Source: Clostridium sp. CAG:1219 (lineage in GTDB: Bacteria > Bacillota > Clostridia > TANB77 > CAG-465). From it: a stretch of DNA of 5,108 nt. The notes beneath the pieces are model-generated. The model was given only the letters and a program-made list of their open reading frames with translations, searched no databases and was not told where the DNA came from. Location: the NCBI GenBank assembly GCA_000433335.1, contig HF996727.1:7535-12642 (forward strand). Reading direction: 5' to 3'. Within the stretch, counting starts at the first letter, position 1, and every line of letters starts with the position of its first letter. Positions 1 through 5,108 of this stretch are shown here, piece by piece. The position numbers and the translations under genes are program-made.

Positions 1-1263
1 AAAGAAAAATCACAAGTAGTATTAGAATTTACTATGGAGGCTGAAGAATTTTCAAAAGCACTAGATAAAGCTTTTGAAAAAAATCAAAAACATTTTAAAG
101 TGCCTGGATTTAGAAATGGAAAAGTTCCAAGAAACGTAGTAGAAAAAGTTTATGGAGAAGGTGTTTTATACGAATCTATAATTGAAGATACAGTTGACGA
201 AGAATATCTTAAGGCTGTAAAAGAAAATAATTTAGAAATTGTTGCAAGACCAGAACTTGATATTAAACAAATAGGCAGTGGCAAAGATTTTATATACACA
301 ATTACTACATATGTAAAACCAGAAATAAATGTTAAACAATATAAAGGTCTTGAAATAAAAAAAGTTGAAGCTAAAGTTGCGGCAGCAGACGTAAATGCTG
401 AAATAGAAAAAGTACGTGAAAAAAATGCTGTTGTAGAAGAAATAACAAATAGAGCTTTAAAATCAGGAGATATATCAAACATTGACTTTGAAGGATTTTG
501 TGACGGAGTAGCATTTGAAGGTGGAAAAGCTGAAAAATTTGATTTAACTATAGGAAGTAATCAATTTATACCAGGATTTGAAGAACAACTTATTGGTATG
601 AAAATTGGTGAAGAAAGAGAAATAAATGTAAAATTTCCTGAAGAATATCATAGCAAAGATCTTGCTGGTAAAGATTCTATGTTTAAAGTTAAATTAAATT
701 CTATAAAAGAAAAGAAACTTGCAAAAATAGATGACGAATTTGCAAAAGATGTTTCGGAATTTCAAACTTTAGATGAATATAAAAAAGATTTAAAGGCAAA
801 ACTATTAGAAGCTAAGAAAAAACAAGCAGAAGCAGAAAAAGAAACAGAAGTTATTACAAAGCTAGTAGAAAATGTTGAGGGAGATATTCCAGATGGAATG
901 GTAGAAACTGAGATAGACAATATGTTAGAACAATTTAATCAAAATCTTGCATATCAAGGTTTAGATATTGAAAAATATTGTGAATATATGGGATCTTCAA
1001 AAGAAAAATTTAGAGAAACTCTAAAACCTAACGCATTACGTGATGTGAAATTAAAACTTGCTTTAGAGTTTGTTAAAAAAGCTGAAAACGTTACTGTAGA
1101 AGAAAAAGATATAGATGATAAAATAATTGAGCTTTCAAAACAATATGGCGACGGTTCTGCAGAACATCTTTTAAAGAATGAAAATGCTAGAGCTTATATG
1201 AGAGAACAAATATCTCAAGAAAAAACATTAAAAATAATTACAGAGTCTTGTATAGAAAAATAA
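1..1263 (+). CDS. tig: Trigger factor, ribosome-associated chaperone and peptidyl-prolyl isomerase (5' end cut by window)
   Basis: Trigger factor docks on the ribosome next to the exit tunnel, shields nascent chains in the cytoplasm and has a proline cis/trans isomerase domain. The reading frame is open from base 1, so the ATG at 34 is internal: the eleven residues before it (KEKSQVVLEFT) fit the usual trigger factor N-terminus, and only a handful of codons are missing. Counting from the first codon seen, the ribosome-docking signature GFRNGKVP is at about residues 36-43. The FKBP-like domain spans about 154-236, including the segment IPGFEEQLIGM. The rest, to residue 420, is the helical, Lys/Glu-rich C-terminal domain that forms the chaperone arms. 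The size is normal for the family (roughly 425-450). There is no RBS or promoter in view because the start lies off the left edge. Only 28 nt without a terminator separate it from clpP, so the two are probably co-transcribed. Confidence 0.97.
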   Translation, partial: KEKSQVVLEFTMEAEEFSKALDKAFEKNQKHFKVPGFRNGKVPRNVVEKVYGEGVLYESIIEDTVDEEYLKAVKENNLEIVARPELDIKQIGSGKDFIYTITTYVKPEINVKQYKGLEIKKVEAKVAAADVNAEIEKVREKNAVVEEITNRALKSGDISNIDFEGFCDGVAFEGGKAEKFDLTIGSNQFIPGFEEQLIGMKIGEEREINVKFPEEYHSKDLAGKDSMFKVKLNSIKEKKLAKIDDEFAKDVSEFQTLDEYKKDLKAKLLEAKKKQAEAEKETEVITKLVENVEGDIPDGMVETEIDNMLEQFNQNLAYQGLDIEKYCEYMGSSKEKFRETLKPNALRDVKLKLALEFVKKAENVTVEEKDIDDKIIELSKQYGDGSAEHLLKNENARAYMREQISQEKTLKIITESCIEK

Positions 1264-1277
1264 TTTTACAGTATTTT

Positions 1278-1284
1278 AGGGAGG
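1278..1284 (+). promoter_or_regulatory. Ribosome binding site of clpP
   Basis: AGGGAGG lies 7 nt before the ATG at 1292, in the 28-nt gap after tig. It fixes 1292 as the clpP start over the in-frame ATG eight codons later, which has no such sequence before it. Confidence 0.85.
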
Positions 1285-1291
1285 TTAAAAT

Positions 1292-1903
1292 ATGATAAAT
1301 AATAGTTTAGTTCCAATGGTCATTGAACAAACTAGTAAGGGAGAAAGATCTTACGATATTTATTCAAGATTATTAAAAGAAAGAATAATTTTTTTAAGCG
1401 ATGAAGTTAACGATGTAACAGCATCTCTTGTAATAGCACAACTTTTATTTTTAGATGCTGAGGATCCAGGTAAAGATATATTCTTATATATAAATAGCCC
1501 TGGTGGAAGTGTAACTGCAGGAATGGGAATATATGACACAATGCAATATATAAAATCTGATGTATCAACTATATGCGTTGGTATGGCAGCATCAATGGGT
1601 GCATTTTTACTTGCTGCAGGACAAAAAGGTAAAAGATTTGCCCTACCTAACTCAACTATTATGATTCATCAACCACTTGGTGGAATGCAAGGTCAAGCAA
1701 GTGATATGAAAATACATGCTGAATATATATTAAAAGTTAAAGAAAAATTAAATAAAATTTTAAGCGAAAGAACTGGAAAGAGTTTTGAACAAGTTGAAAA
1801 GGATACAGATAGAGACAATTTCTTGACAGCCACAGAAGCTAAAGAATATGGATTAATAGATGGAGTTATGACAAATATTTCAGAAATATCTAAGGAGAAA
1901 TAA
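1292..1903 (+). CDS. clpP: ATP-dependent Clp protease proteolytic subunit ClpP
   Basis: ClpP is the serine peptidase that assembles into a two-ring, 14-subunit barrel and degrades proteins fed in by ClpX or other Clp ATPases in the cytoplasm. The 203-residue protein carries the full catalytic triad. Ser101 lies in GMAASMGAF, His126 in MIHQP, and Asp175 in the DTDRD segment; the Ser-to-Asp spacing of 74 equals that of E. coli ClpP. The glycine-rich oxyanion segment SPGGSVTAG is at about 69-77. The N-terminus ([10 protein letters not shown]) is the conserved segment of the axial loop region, and a few residues before it may be removed as a propeptide. Its neighbours are tig upstream and clpX three bases downstream, so peptidase and unfoldase are made from the same message. 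Nothing is broken, and an active peptidase is expected. Confidence 0.98.
   Translation: MINNSLVPMVIEQTSKGERSYDIYSRLLKERIIFLSDEVNDVTASLVIAQLLFLDAEDPGKDIFLYINSPGGSVTAGMGIYDTMQYIKSDVSTICVGMAASMGAFLLAAGQKGKRFALPNSTIMIHQPLGGMQGQASDMKIHAEYILKVKEKLNKILSERTGKSFEQVEKDTDRDNFLTATEAKEYGLIDGVMTNISEISKEK
1892..1897 (+). promoter_or_regulatory. Ribosome binding site of clpX inside the 3' end of clpP
   Basis: AAGGAG sits within the last codons of clpP, 9 nt before the clpX ATG at 1907. Ribosomes finishing clpP cover this site, and the gap between stop and start is only three bases. This suggests translational coupling of peptidase and unfoldase, and it supports 1907 as the start. Confidence 0.8.
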
Positions 1904-1906
1904 TTT

Positions 1907-3214
1907 ATGGCACCGAAAAAAGGTAAAAAAACAAATATAAAGAATTTTGAAGAACTAGATGAAATGATTTTCTGTTCTTTTTGTGGTAGAATGAAACATG
2001 AAGTAAATAAACTAATTGAGGGACCAGACGGTATATTCATATGTGATGAATGCGTTGAAATATGCCACAAAATTATGGAAGATGGAAATAATTTTAAGAA
2101 AGATATAGAACATCAAGAAAACATATCTCAAGCTCAAAAAGAACTAATTGAATCAGGTAAGCTTCCTGTACCAGAAAAAATAAAAAAAGTTTTAGATGAG
2201 TATGTTATTGGCCAAGAAGAGGCAAAGAAAGTGCTATCCGTTGCTGTTTATAATCATTATAAGAGAATAAACAATATGGATAAAATTGACGATGTAGAAC
2301 TTCAAAAAAGTAATATTTTGTTAATAGGACCTACTGGATGTGGCAAAACACTTCTTGCGCAAACCTTAGCTAAGATACTTCATGTACCATTTGCTATAGC
2401 AGATGCTACAACTTTAACTGAAGCAGGATACGTAGGAGAAGATGTAGAAAATATACTACTTAGACTTATACAAGCTGCTGATTTTGATATTTCCAGAGCT
2501 GAAAAGGGAATTATATATATAGATGAAATAGATAAAATAGCAAGAAAATCTGAAAATCCTTCTATAACACGTGATGTTAGTGGAGAAGGAGTTCAACAAG
2601 CACTATTGAAAATAATAGAAGGAACAGTAGCAAATGTTCCACCTCAAGGTGGTAGAAAGCATCCACAGCAAGAGTTTATCAAAATTGACACTAGCAATAT
2701 ATTATTTATATGTGGAGGTGCGTTTGATGGACTAGAAAAAGTTATACAAAATAGAATGCATACAAAGACTATGGGATTTGGGGCAAAAATTGAAGAAAAA
2801 AAAGAAGTAGATTTAGGTAAAATATACAAAGAAGTGCAACCACATGATATTATTAAATTTGGTTTGATACCGGAACTTGTAGGAAGATTACCTATAATTA
2901 CCTCTTTAAATGATTTAGATAAAGAAGCTTTGATTGCTATTCTTACTAAGCCAAGAAATGCACTTTTAAAACAGTATACTAAATTATTTAAACTAGATAA
3001 TGTTAAACTTGAAATAAAAGAAGAGGCGTTAGATAAAATTGTAAATCTAGCGCTTGTGAGAAAAACTGGTGCACGTGGTCTTAGAGCTATAATGGAAGAC
3101 GTTATGATGGACGCAATGTATGAAGTTCCTTCAAACAAAAATATAACAAAATGTGTTATAACAGCTGGTGTTGTTGATAAGAAAGTAAAGCCAGCATACG
3201 AAATAAAAAAATAA
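1907..3214 (+). CDS. clpX: ATP-dependent Clp protease ATP-binding subunit ClpX
   Basis: ClpX is the hexameric AAA+ unfoldase that recognises degradation tags or adaptors, unfolds the substrate and threads it into ClpP. The 435-residue protein is complete. An N-terminal C4 zinc-binding domain has Cys23, Cys26, Cys46 and Cys49. Walker A is GPTGCGKT at 141-148 and Walker [10 protein letters not shown] at 202-210. The pore-1 loop GYVG is at 174-177, the RKH entrance motif at 250-252, the arginine finger Arg327 in ELVGRLP, and the sensor-2 arginine Arg390 in TGARGLR. The ClpP-docking loop, IGF in E. coli, reads MGF at 289-291, a conservative change. About 20 basic or polar residues precede the zinc domain, slightly more than in E. 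coli. It is the last gene of the tig-clpP-clpX operon and is followed at once by a terminator. Ordinary activity is expected. Confidence 0.98.
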   Translation: MAPKKGKKTNIKNFEELDEMIFCSFCGRMKHEVNKLIEGPDGIFICDECVEICHKIMEDGNNFKKDIEHQENISQAQKELIESGKLPVPEKIKKVLDEYVIGQEEAKKVLSVAVYNHYKRINNMDKIDDVELQKSNILLIGPTGCGKTLLAQTLAKILHVPFAIADATTLTEAGYVGEDVENILLRLIQAADFDISRAEKGIIYIDEIDKIARKSENPSITRDVSGEGVQQALLKIIEGTVANVPPQGGRKHPQQEFIKIDTSNILFICGGAFDGLEKVIQNRMHTKTMGFGAKIEEKKEVDLGKIYKEVQPHDIIKFGLIPELVGRLPIITSLNDLDKEALIAILTKPRNALLKQYTKLFKLDNVKLEIKEEALDKIVNLALVRKTGARGLRAIMEDVMMDAMYEVPSNKNITKCVITAGVVDKKVKPAYEIKK

Positions 3215-3218
3215 TTAG

Positions 3219-3250
3219 AGCCTAGATGTAAAGTCTAGGTTATTTTTTTT
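3219..3250 (+). terminator. Intrinsic terminator after clpX
   Basis: CCTAGA (3221-3226) and TCTAGG (3234-3239) form a perfect 6-bp stem. It can be extended outward by a G-U and an A-U pair and inward by a U-G wobble. A run of eight T follows at 3243-3250. It begins five bases after the clpX stop codon and marks the end of the tig-clpP-clpX transcript. Confidence 0.9.
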
Positions 3251-3353
3251 GTAAGTATTTAAATGGATTTATAGAAAAAATAAAATATTTTATGAAAAAA
3301 TAATAGTAGATATTAATTTAATATTAAAAGATGTAAATAAGGAAAGTGCCAAT

Positions 3354-3461
3354 ATGGAACCAGTTAAAACTGAAAATATAAAAAAAGGTAAATATAGTGA
3401 AAAGCGAAGAAAAACAATTGGAATTAGAAGAATATTTTTGCTTTCAAGGAGCTTTCTATAG
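3354..3461 (+). pseudogene. Possible remnant of a membrane-protein gene: 35-codon frame with RBS
   Basis: An ATG preceded at 7 nt by an AAGGAAA-type RBS (around 3340-3346) opens a 35-residue frame ending in TAG. The product begins MEPVKTENIKKGKYSEK, continues with the strongly basic RRKTIGIRR, and stops just after a short hydrophobic start (IFLL). This is the layout of a cytoplasmic N-terminus leading into a transmembrane helix in a type II membrane protein, cut off where the helix should begin. Third codon positions are mostly A or T, as in the neighbouring genes. No family can be named. It may be the surviving 5' end of a decayed gene, a genuine small basic peptide, or a chance frame. A frame shifted by one base continues past the stop (3397-3528) and contains a hydrophobic stretch, which fits a frameshifted relic but does not prove it. 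Confidence 0.25.
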
Positions 3462-3531
3462 ATATAATAATAAAAATTACAAATATGTGCTATTCTTACT
3501 TTTTTGCATAAAATACGTCTTTATTTAAAAA

Positions 3532-3560
3532 AAGACTACACAAAAGTATAAAAATATGAT
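3532..3560 (+). promoter_or_regulatory. Probable promoter of yebC
   Basis: TATGAT at 3555-3560 matches the sigma-A -10 box at five of six positions. The hexamer 17 nt upstream (AAGACT, 3532-3537) matches TTGACA at only three positions, so the -35 is weak. The predicted start near 3567 would give a leader of about 37 nt. A promoter is required somewhere here because clpX ends in a terminator. The right arm of an inverted repeat (3517-3536) overlaps the -35. Confidence 0.45.
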
Positions 3561-3603
3561 AAAATGTTTAATAAGTTTTATTTATGATTAAGGAGGAAAA
3601 AGT

Positions 3604-4329
3604 ATGTCAGGACATAGCAAATGGGCAAATATAAAAAGAAAAAAAGAAGCAACTGATGCAAAAAAAGGGGCAATTTTCACAAAACTTGGTAAGGAAATAA
3701 CTGTAGCGGTAAAAACTGGTGGAAGTGGAGATCCTAATATAAATTCAAAGTTAAAAGATGTTATTTCAAAAGCAAAGGCTAATAATATGCCTAATGATAA
3801 CATTAATAGATGTATCCAAAAAGCTTTAGGAGATTCTAATTCTGCAAATTATGAAGAAATTACATATGAAGGATTTGGACCTTGTGGAATTGCTGTAATT
3901 GTTGAGGCAATGACAGATAATAAAAATAGAGCTGCTGCTGATATTAGATGTATATTTAGTAAATCTGGTGGCAATTTAGGGCAAACAGGCTCAGTGTCAT
4001 ACATGTTTAGTAAAAAAGGATATATATTAATTGAAAAAACTGAAAATGCTTCAGAGGATGAAATAATGATGGCAGCATTAGAGGCAGGAGCTGAAGACTT
4101 TGTTGCAGAAGATGAATATTTTGAAGTATATACTTTACCAGAAAACTTTTCAGCTGTTAAAGATGTATTAGAAAATATGGGATTAAATATATTAGAAGCA
4201 GACGTAAGACAAATAGCTTCTATGAAAAAAGAATTGTCTGAAGAAGAAGAAGTAAAAGTTCAAAACTTTTTAGATAAACTTGATGATAATGAAGATGTTC
4301 AAAATGTATGGCACAATGCAGATGTTTAA
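3604..4329 (+). CDS. yebC: YebC/PmpR (TACO1) family protein
   Basis: The 241-residue product has the family hallmark start MSGHSKWANIK and the conserved segments FTKLGKEI (25-32), NMPNDNINR (61-69), YEGFGP (88-93) and NKNRAAADIR (107-116). It ends in the typical DVQNVWHNAD tail. The length is standard for the family, and the start sequence resembles the YebC type I group (SGHSKWANIK) rather than the shorter-headed type II group. Members were first annotated as transcriptional regulators. Mitochondrial TACO1 and bacterial YebC are now linked to translation, including relief of ribosome stalling at difficult sequences such as proline runs. The exact role here is inferred from the family only. 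It is cytoplasmic, with no signal or membrane segment. AAGGAGG at 3590-3596, 7 nt upstream, supports the ATG at 3604. It appears to be a single-gene transcript bounded by its own promoter and terminator. Confidence 0.95.
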   Translation: MSGHSKWANIKRKKEATDAKKGAIFTKLGKEITVAVKTGGSGDPNINSKLKDVISKAKANNMPNDNINRCIQKALGDSNSANYEEITYEGFGPCGIAVIVEAMTDNKNRAAADIRCIFSKSGGNLGQTGSVSYMFSKKGYILIEKTENASEDEIMMAALEAGAEDFVAEDEYFEVYTLPENFSAVKDVLENMGLNILEADVRQIASMKKELSEEEEVKVQNFLDKLDDNEDVQNVWHNADV

Positions 4330-4340
4330 TTAAAATAGTC

Positions 4341-4371
4341 AAACGTTTACATAAAAATGTAAACGTTTTTT
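4341..4371 (+). terminator. Strong intrinsic terminator after yebC
   Basis: AAACGTTTAC (4341-4350) and GTAAACGTTT (4359-4368) are perfectly complementary. Two further A-T pairs close a 12-bp stem with an AAAA tetraloop at 4353-4356. The downstream arm runs into a T-rich tail (TTTTTT ending at 4371, then AA and seven more T to 4380). The stem begins 12 bases after the yebC stop codon. Confidence 0.92.
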
Positions 4372-4391
4372 AATTTTTTTGCTGTTTTTTG

Positions 4392-4420
4392 TTGACTTTA
4401 CATAAAAAAGATGCTATAAT
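4392..4420 (+). promoter_or_regulatory. Near-consensus sigma-A promoter of the SNase-like gene
   Basis: TTGACT (4392-4397, five of six matches to TTGACA) and a perfect TATAAT (4415-4420) are separated by 17 nt. A TGC immediately before the -10 (4412-4414) makes it an extended -10. The predicted transcription start is near 4427, giving a leader of about 30 nt with AGGAGGT at 4441-4447. This is the best promoter match in the window. It starts just after the T tail of the yebC terminator, so the downstream gene is an independent unit that could be well expressed. Confidence 0.88.
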
Positions 4421-4456
4421 GAATTTGTCAGTAACTTAAGAGGAGGTAAAACATTT

Positions 4457-5108
4457 ATGTATTATGATAGTAAATCAGATTTCTATATTAGACAATATGG
4501 TCCTAAAGTAGCTATTTTGGTATTGTCAGTTGCACTAGTAATTAGTGGATTATACATTTATTGTTCTACTAGAGTAGGTACTAATACAACAGATAATAGT
4601 GTAGTAGTAGCTAATTCTGAAAATACTGAAAAAACTAATGATAATGAAAATAAAGTAGTTGAAACAGAAAAAAATAGTCTTCAGAATATTGAAGATAAAA
4701 ATACAGTTGAAAACAATGTTGCAGAAGAAGTAAAAAAAGATGAAGAGATAGTTATATCAAAAGGATTAACGGCATCTTTAAAAAATCTTCCTATACTTGA
4801 AAAAACAAGCAAAGCTACTGTAAGTTCTGTGACTGAAAAAAATACAATAATTATTAAATTAAATTCATATTATTACGAAGTAAATTTAATAGGAATTGAT
4901 TATGCTAATTCAACTGCTACAATTAATAATAAATTAAAAGAAGATCTTACAGATAAAGAAGTAAAATTAGCTTTTGATAAAGTTAGAGTAAAGGACGGAC
5001 AAGTATATGCTTACGTTTACTTATCAGACGATGTTTCATATAACGAAACATTATTAAAAGAAGGACAAGCAAGACTTAAAGTCGAATCTACTAATACAAG
5101 TTTACTTT
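4457..5108 (+). CDS. Membrane-anchored protein with a degenerate SNase-like (thermonuclease-fold) domain; 3' end cut by window
   Basis: 217 codons are seen, open to the right edge. AGGAGGT 9 nt before the ATG fixes the start. Residues 1-17 are a short N-terminus with Arg12 and Lys17, then one hydrophobic segment at about 18-35 (VAILVLSVALVISGLYIY). There is no lipobox before Cys36, so a membrane anchor with the rest outside is inferred. Residues 40-100 are a polar Asn/Thr/Glu/Lys linker without aromatic residues. From about 120, the pattern resembles staphylococcal nuclease: TEKNTIIIKL (DGDT region), VNLIGIDYAN (RLLLVDTPE region), FDKVRVKDGQVYAYVYL (second active-site region) and NETLLKEGQARL (NEALVRQGLAKV region). 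By this alignment catalytic Arg35, Glu43 and Arg87 of the nuclease become Asn143, Asn151 and Gln182, and the metal-site Asp21 becomes Asn129; only Asp40 (here Asp148) remains. Nuclease activity is therefore doubtful, and a binding or structural role is more likely. The fold assignment is by eye. Confidence 0.72.
   Translation, partial: MYYDSKSDFYIRQYGPKVAILVLSVALVISGLYIYCSTRVGTNTTDNSVVVANSENTEKTNDNENKVVETEKNSLQNIEDKNTVENNVAEEVKKDEEIVISKGLTASLKNLPILEKTSKATVSSVTEKNTIIIKLNSYYYEVNLIGIDYANSTATINNKLKEDLTDKEVKLAFDKVRVKDGQVYAYVYLSDDVSYNETLLKEGQARLKVESTNTSLL

Larger units (their letters stand above)
3251..3603. other. Long AT-rich intergenic region between clpX and yebC
   Basis: About 350 bases lie between the clpX terminator and the yebC start, with no confident gene on either strand. 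The region holds one short reading frame with its own RBS (3354-3461), a second overlapping frame (3397-3528), an inverted repeat (3517-3536), and the likely yebC promoter and RBS near its right end. The left part (3251-3340) is nearly pure A/T with small palindromes such as that at 3281-3292, which are expected by chance at this composition. No tRNA, riboswitch or T-box pattern was recognised. Confidence 0.7.

Noticed and set aside
34..36. ATG at 34 as the start of trigger factor
   Set aside because: The frame is open upstream to base 1 and encodes conserved N-terminal trigger factor sequence; there is no RBS before 34. The true start is beyond the left edge.
150..482. Minus-strand frame of 110 codons inside tig
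   Set aside because: It lies antisense to a well-conserved gene, has Ser/Phe/Ile-rich composition typical of the reverse of AT-rich coding sequence, and has no family resemblance.
1693..2070. Minus-strand frame of 125 codons across the clpP-clpX junction
   Set aside because: Antisense shadow of two certain genes; low-complexity Ser/Phe-rich translation with no motifs.
2644..3138. Minus-strand frame of 164 codons inside clpX
   Set aside because: Longest antisense frame, but fully within conserved clpX codons; Ser/Ile/Leu-rich translation with no recognisable domain.
3281..3292. 12-base palindrome TAAAATATTTTA
   Set aside because: It contains only A and T in a region that is almost pure A/T, so a chance palindrome is likely and no site type fits.
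3463..3468. Perfect TATAAT as a -10 box for yebC
   Set aside because: The best -35 candidate (TTGCTT at 3438-3443) leaves a 19-nt spacer, and the leader would exceed 120 nt. TATGAT at 3555 is better placed, though both -35 elements are poor.
3584..3634. ATG at 3584 as an upstream start or leader peptide for yebC
   Set aside because: It is out of frame with yebC, has no RBS of its own and ends after 16 codons. The consensus AAGGAGG fits the ATG at 3604.
3588..3803. Minus-strand frame of 71 codons across the yebC start
   Set aside because: Hydrophobic shadow of the Lys-rich yebC N-terminus, and its frame runs through the yebC RBS; no independent support.
4346..4408. Direct repeat TTTACATAAAAA at 4346-4357 and 4397-4408
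   Set aside because: The first copy is part of the terminator stem and loop, and the second bridges the -35 and spacer of the next promoter. Two AT-rich 12-mers 51 bases apart without a further copy are weak evidence of a functional repeat.

Overview
The window is a stretch of an AT-rich chromosome from a low-GC Gram-positive bacterium, most likely a member of the Clostridia (Bacillota). This rests on the base composition (about 30% GC by eye), AGGAGG-type ribosome binding sites 7 to 9 nt before each start, the tig-clpP-clpX order, and the clostridial look of the protein sequences. All complete genes are on the + strand and end in TAA. UGA is not read as tryptophan: Trp is TGG. No phage, IS, CRISPR, tRNA or rRNA sequence was seen.

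Layout. (1) 1-1263: trigger factor, missing only a few N-terminal codons beyond the left edge. (2) 1292-1903: ClpP, the serine peptidase of the ClpXP protease. (3) 1907-3214: ClpX, its AAA+ unfoldase, with its ribosome binding site inside the end of clpP. These three genes form one tight operon closed by an intrinsic terminator at 3219-3250. (4) 3251-3603: about 350 nt without a confident gene. It holds a possible broken reading frame near 3354-3461, a weak overlapping frame, a small inverted repeat and the likely yebC promoter. (5) 3604-4329: a YebC/TACO1-family protein, closed by a strong terminator at 4341-4371. (6) 4392-4420: a near-consensus sigma-A promoter with an extended -10. (7) 4457 to the right edge: a membrane-anchored protein with a degenerate staphylococcal-nuclease-like (SNase) domain, cut off by the window end.

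How the genes fit together. tig-clpP-clpX couples folding of nascent chains at the ribosome exit (trigger factor) with regulated degradation of tagged or misfolded proteins (ClpXP). YebC, transcribed separately, belongs to a family linked to translation and, in older literature, to transcription control. The last gene is an independent unit: a single-pass membrane protein with a long polar linker and an outward-facing SNase-like fold in which the catalytic Arg, Glu and Arg positions appear to be Asn, Asn and Gln.

Most of the window is conserved housekeeping sequence. The item most worth a second look is the apparently inactive, membrane-tethered SNase-like protein at the right edge. Secondary items are the gene remnant between clpX and yebC, where many relatives carry lon, and the possible operator-like sequences in the regulatory regions.
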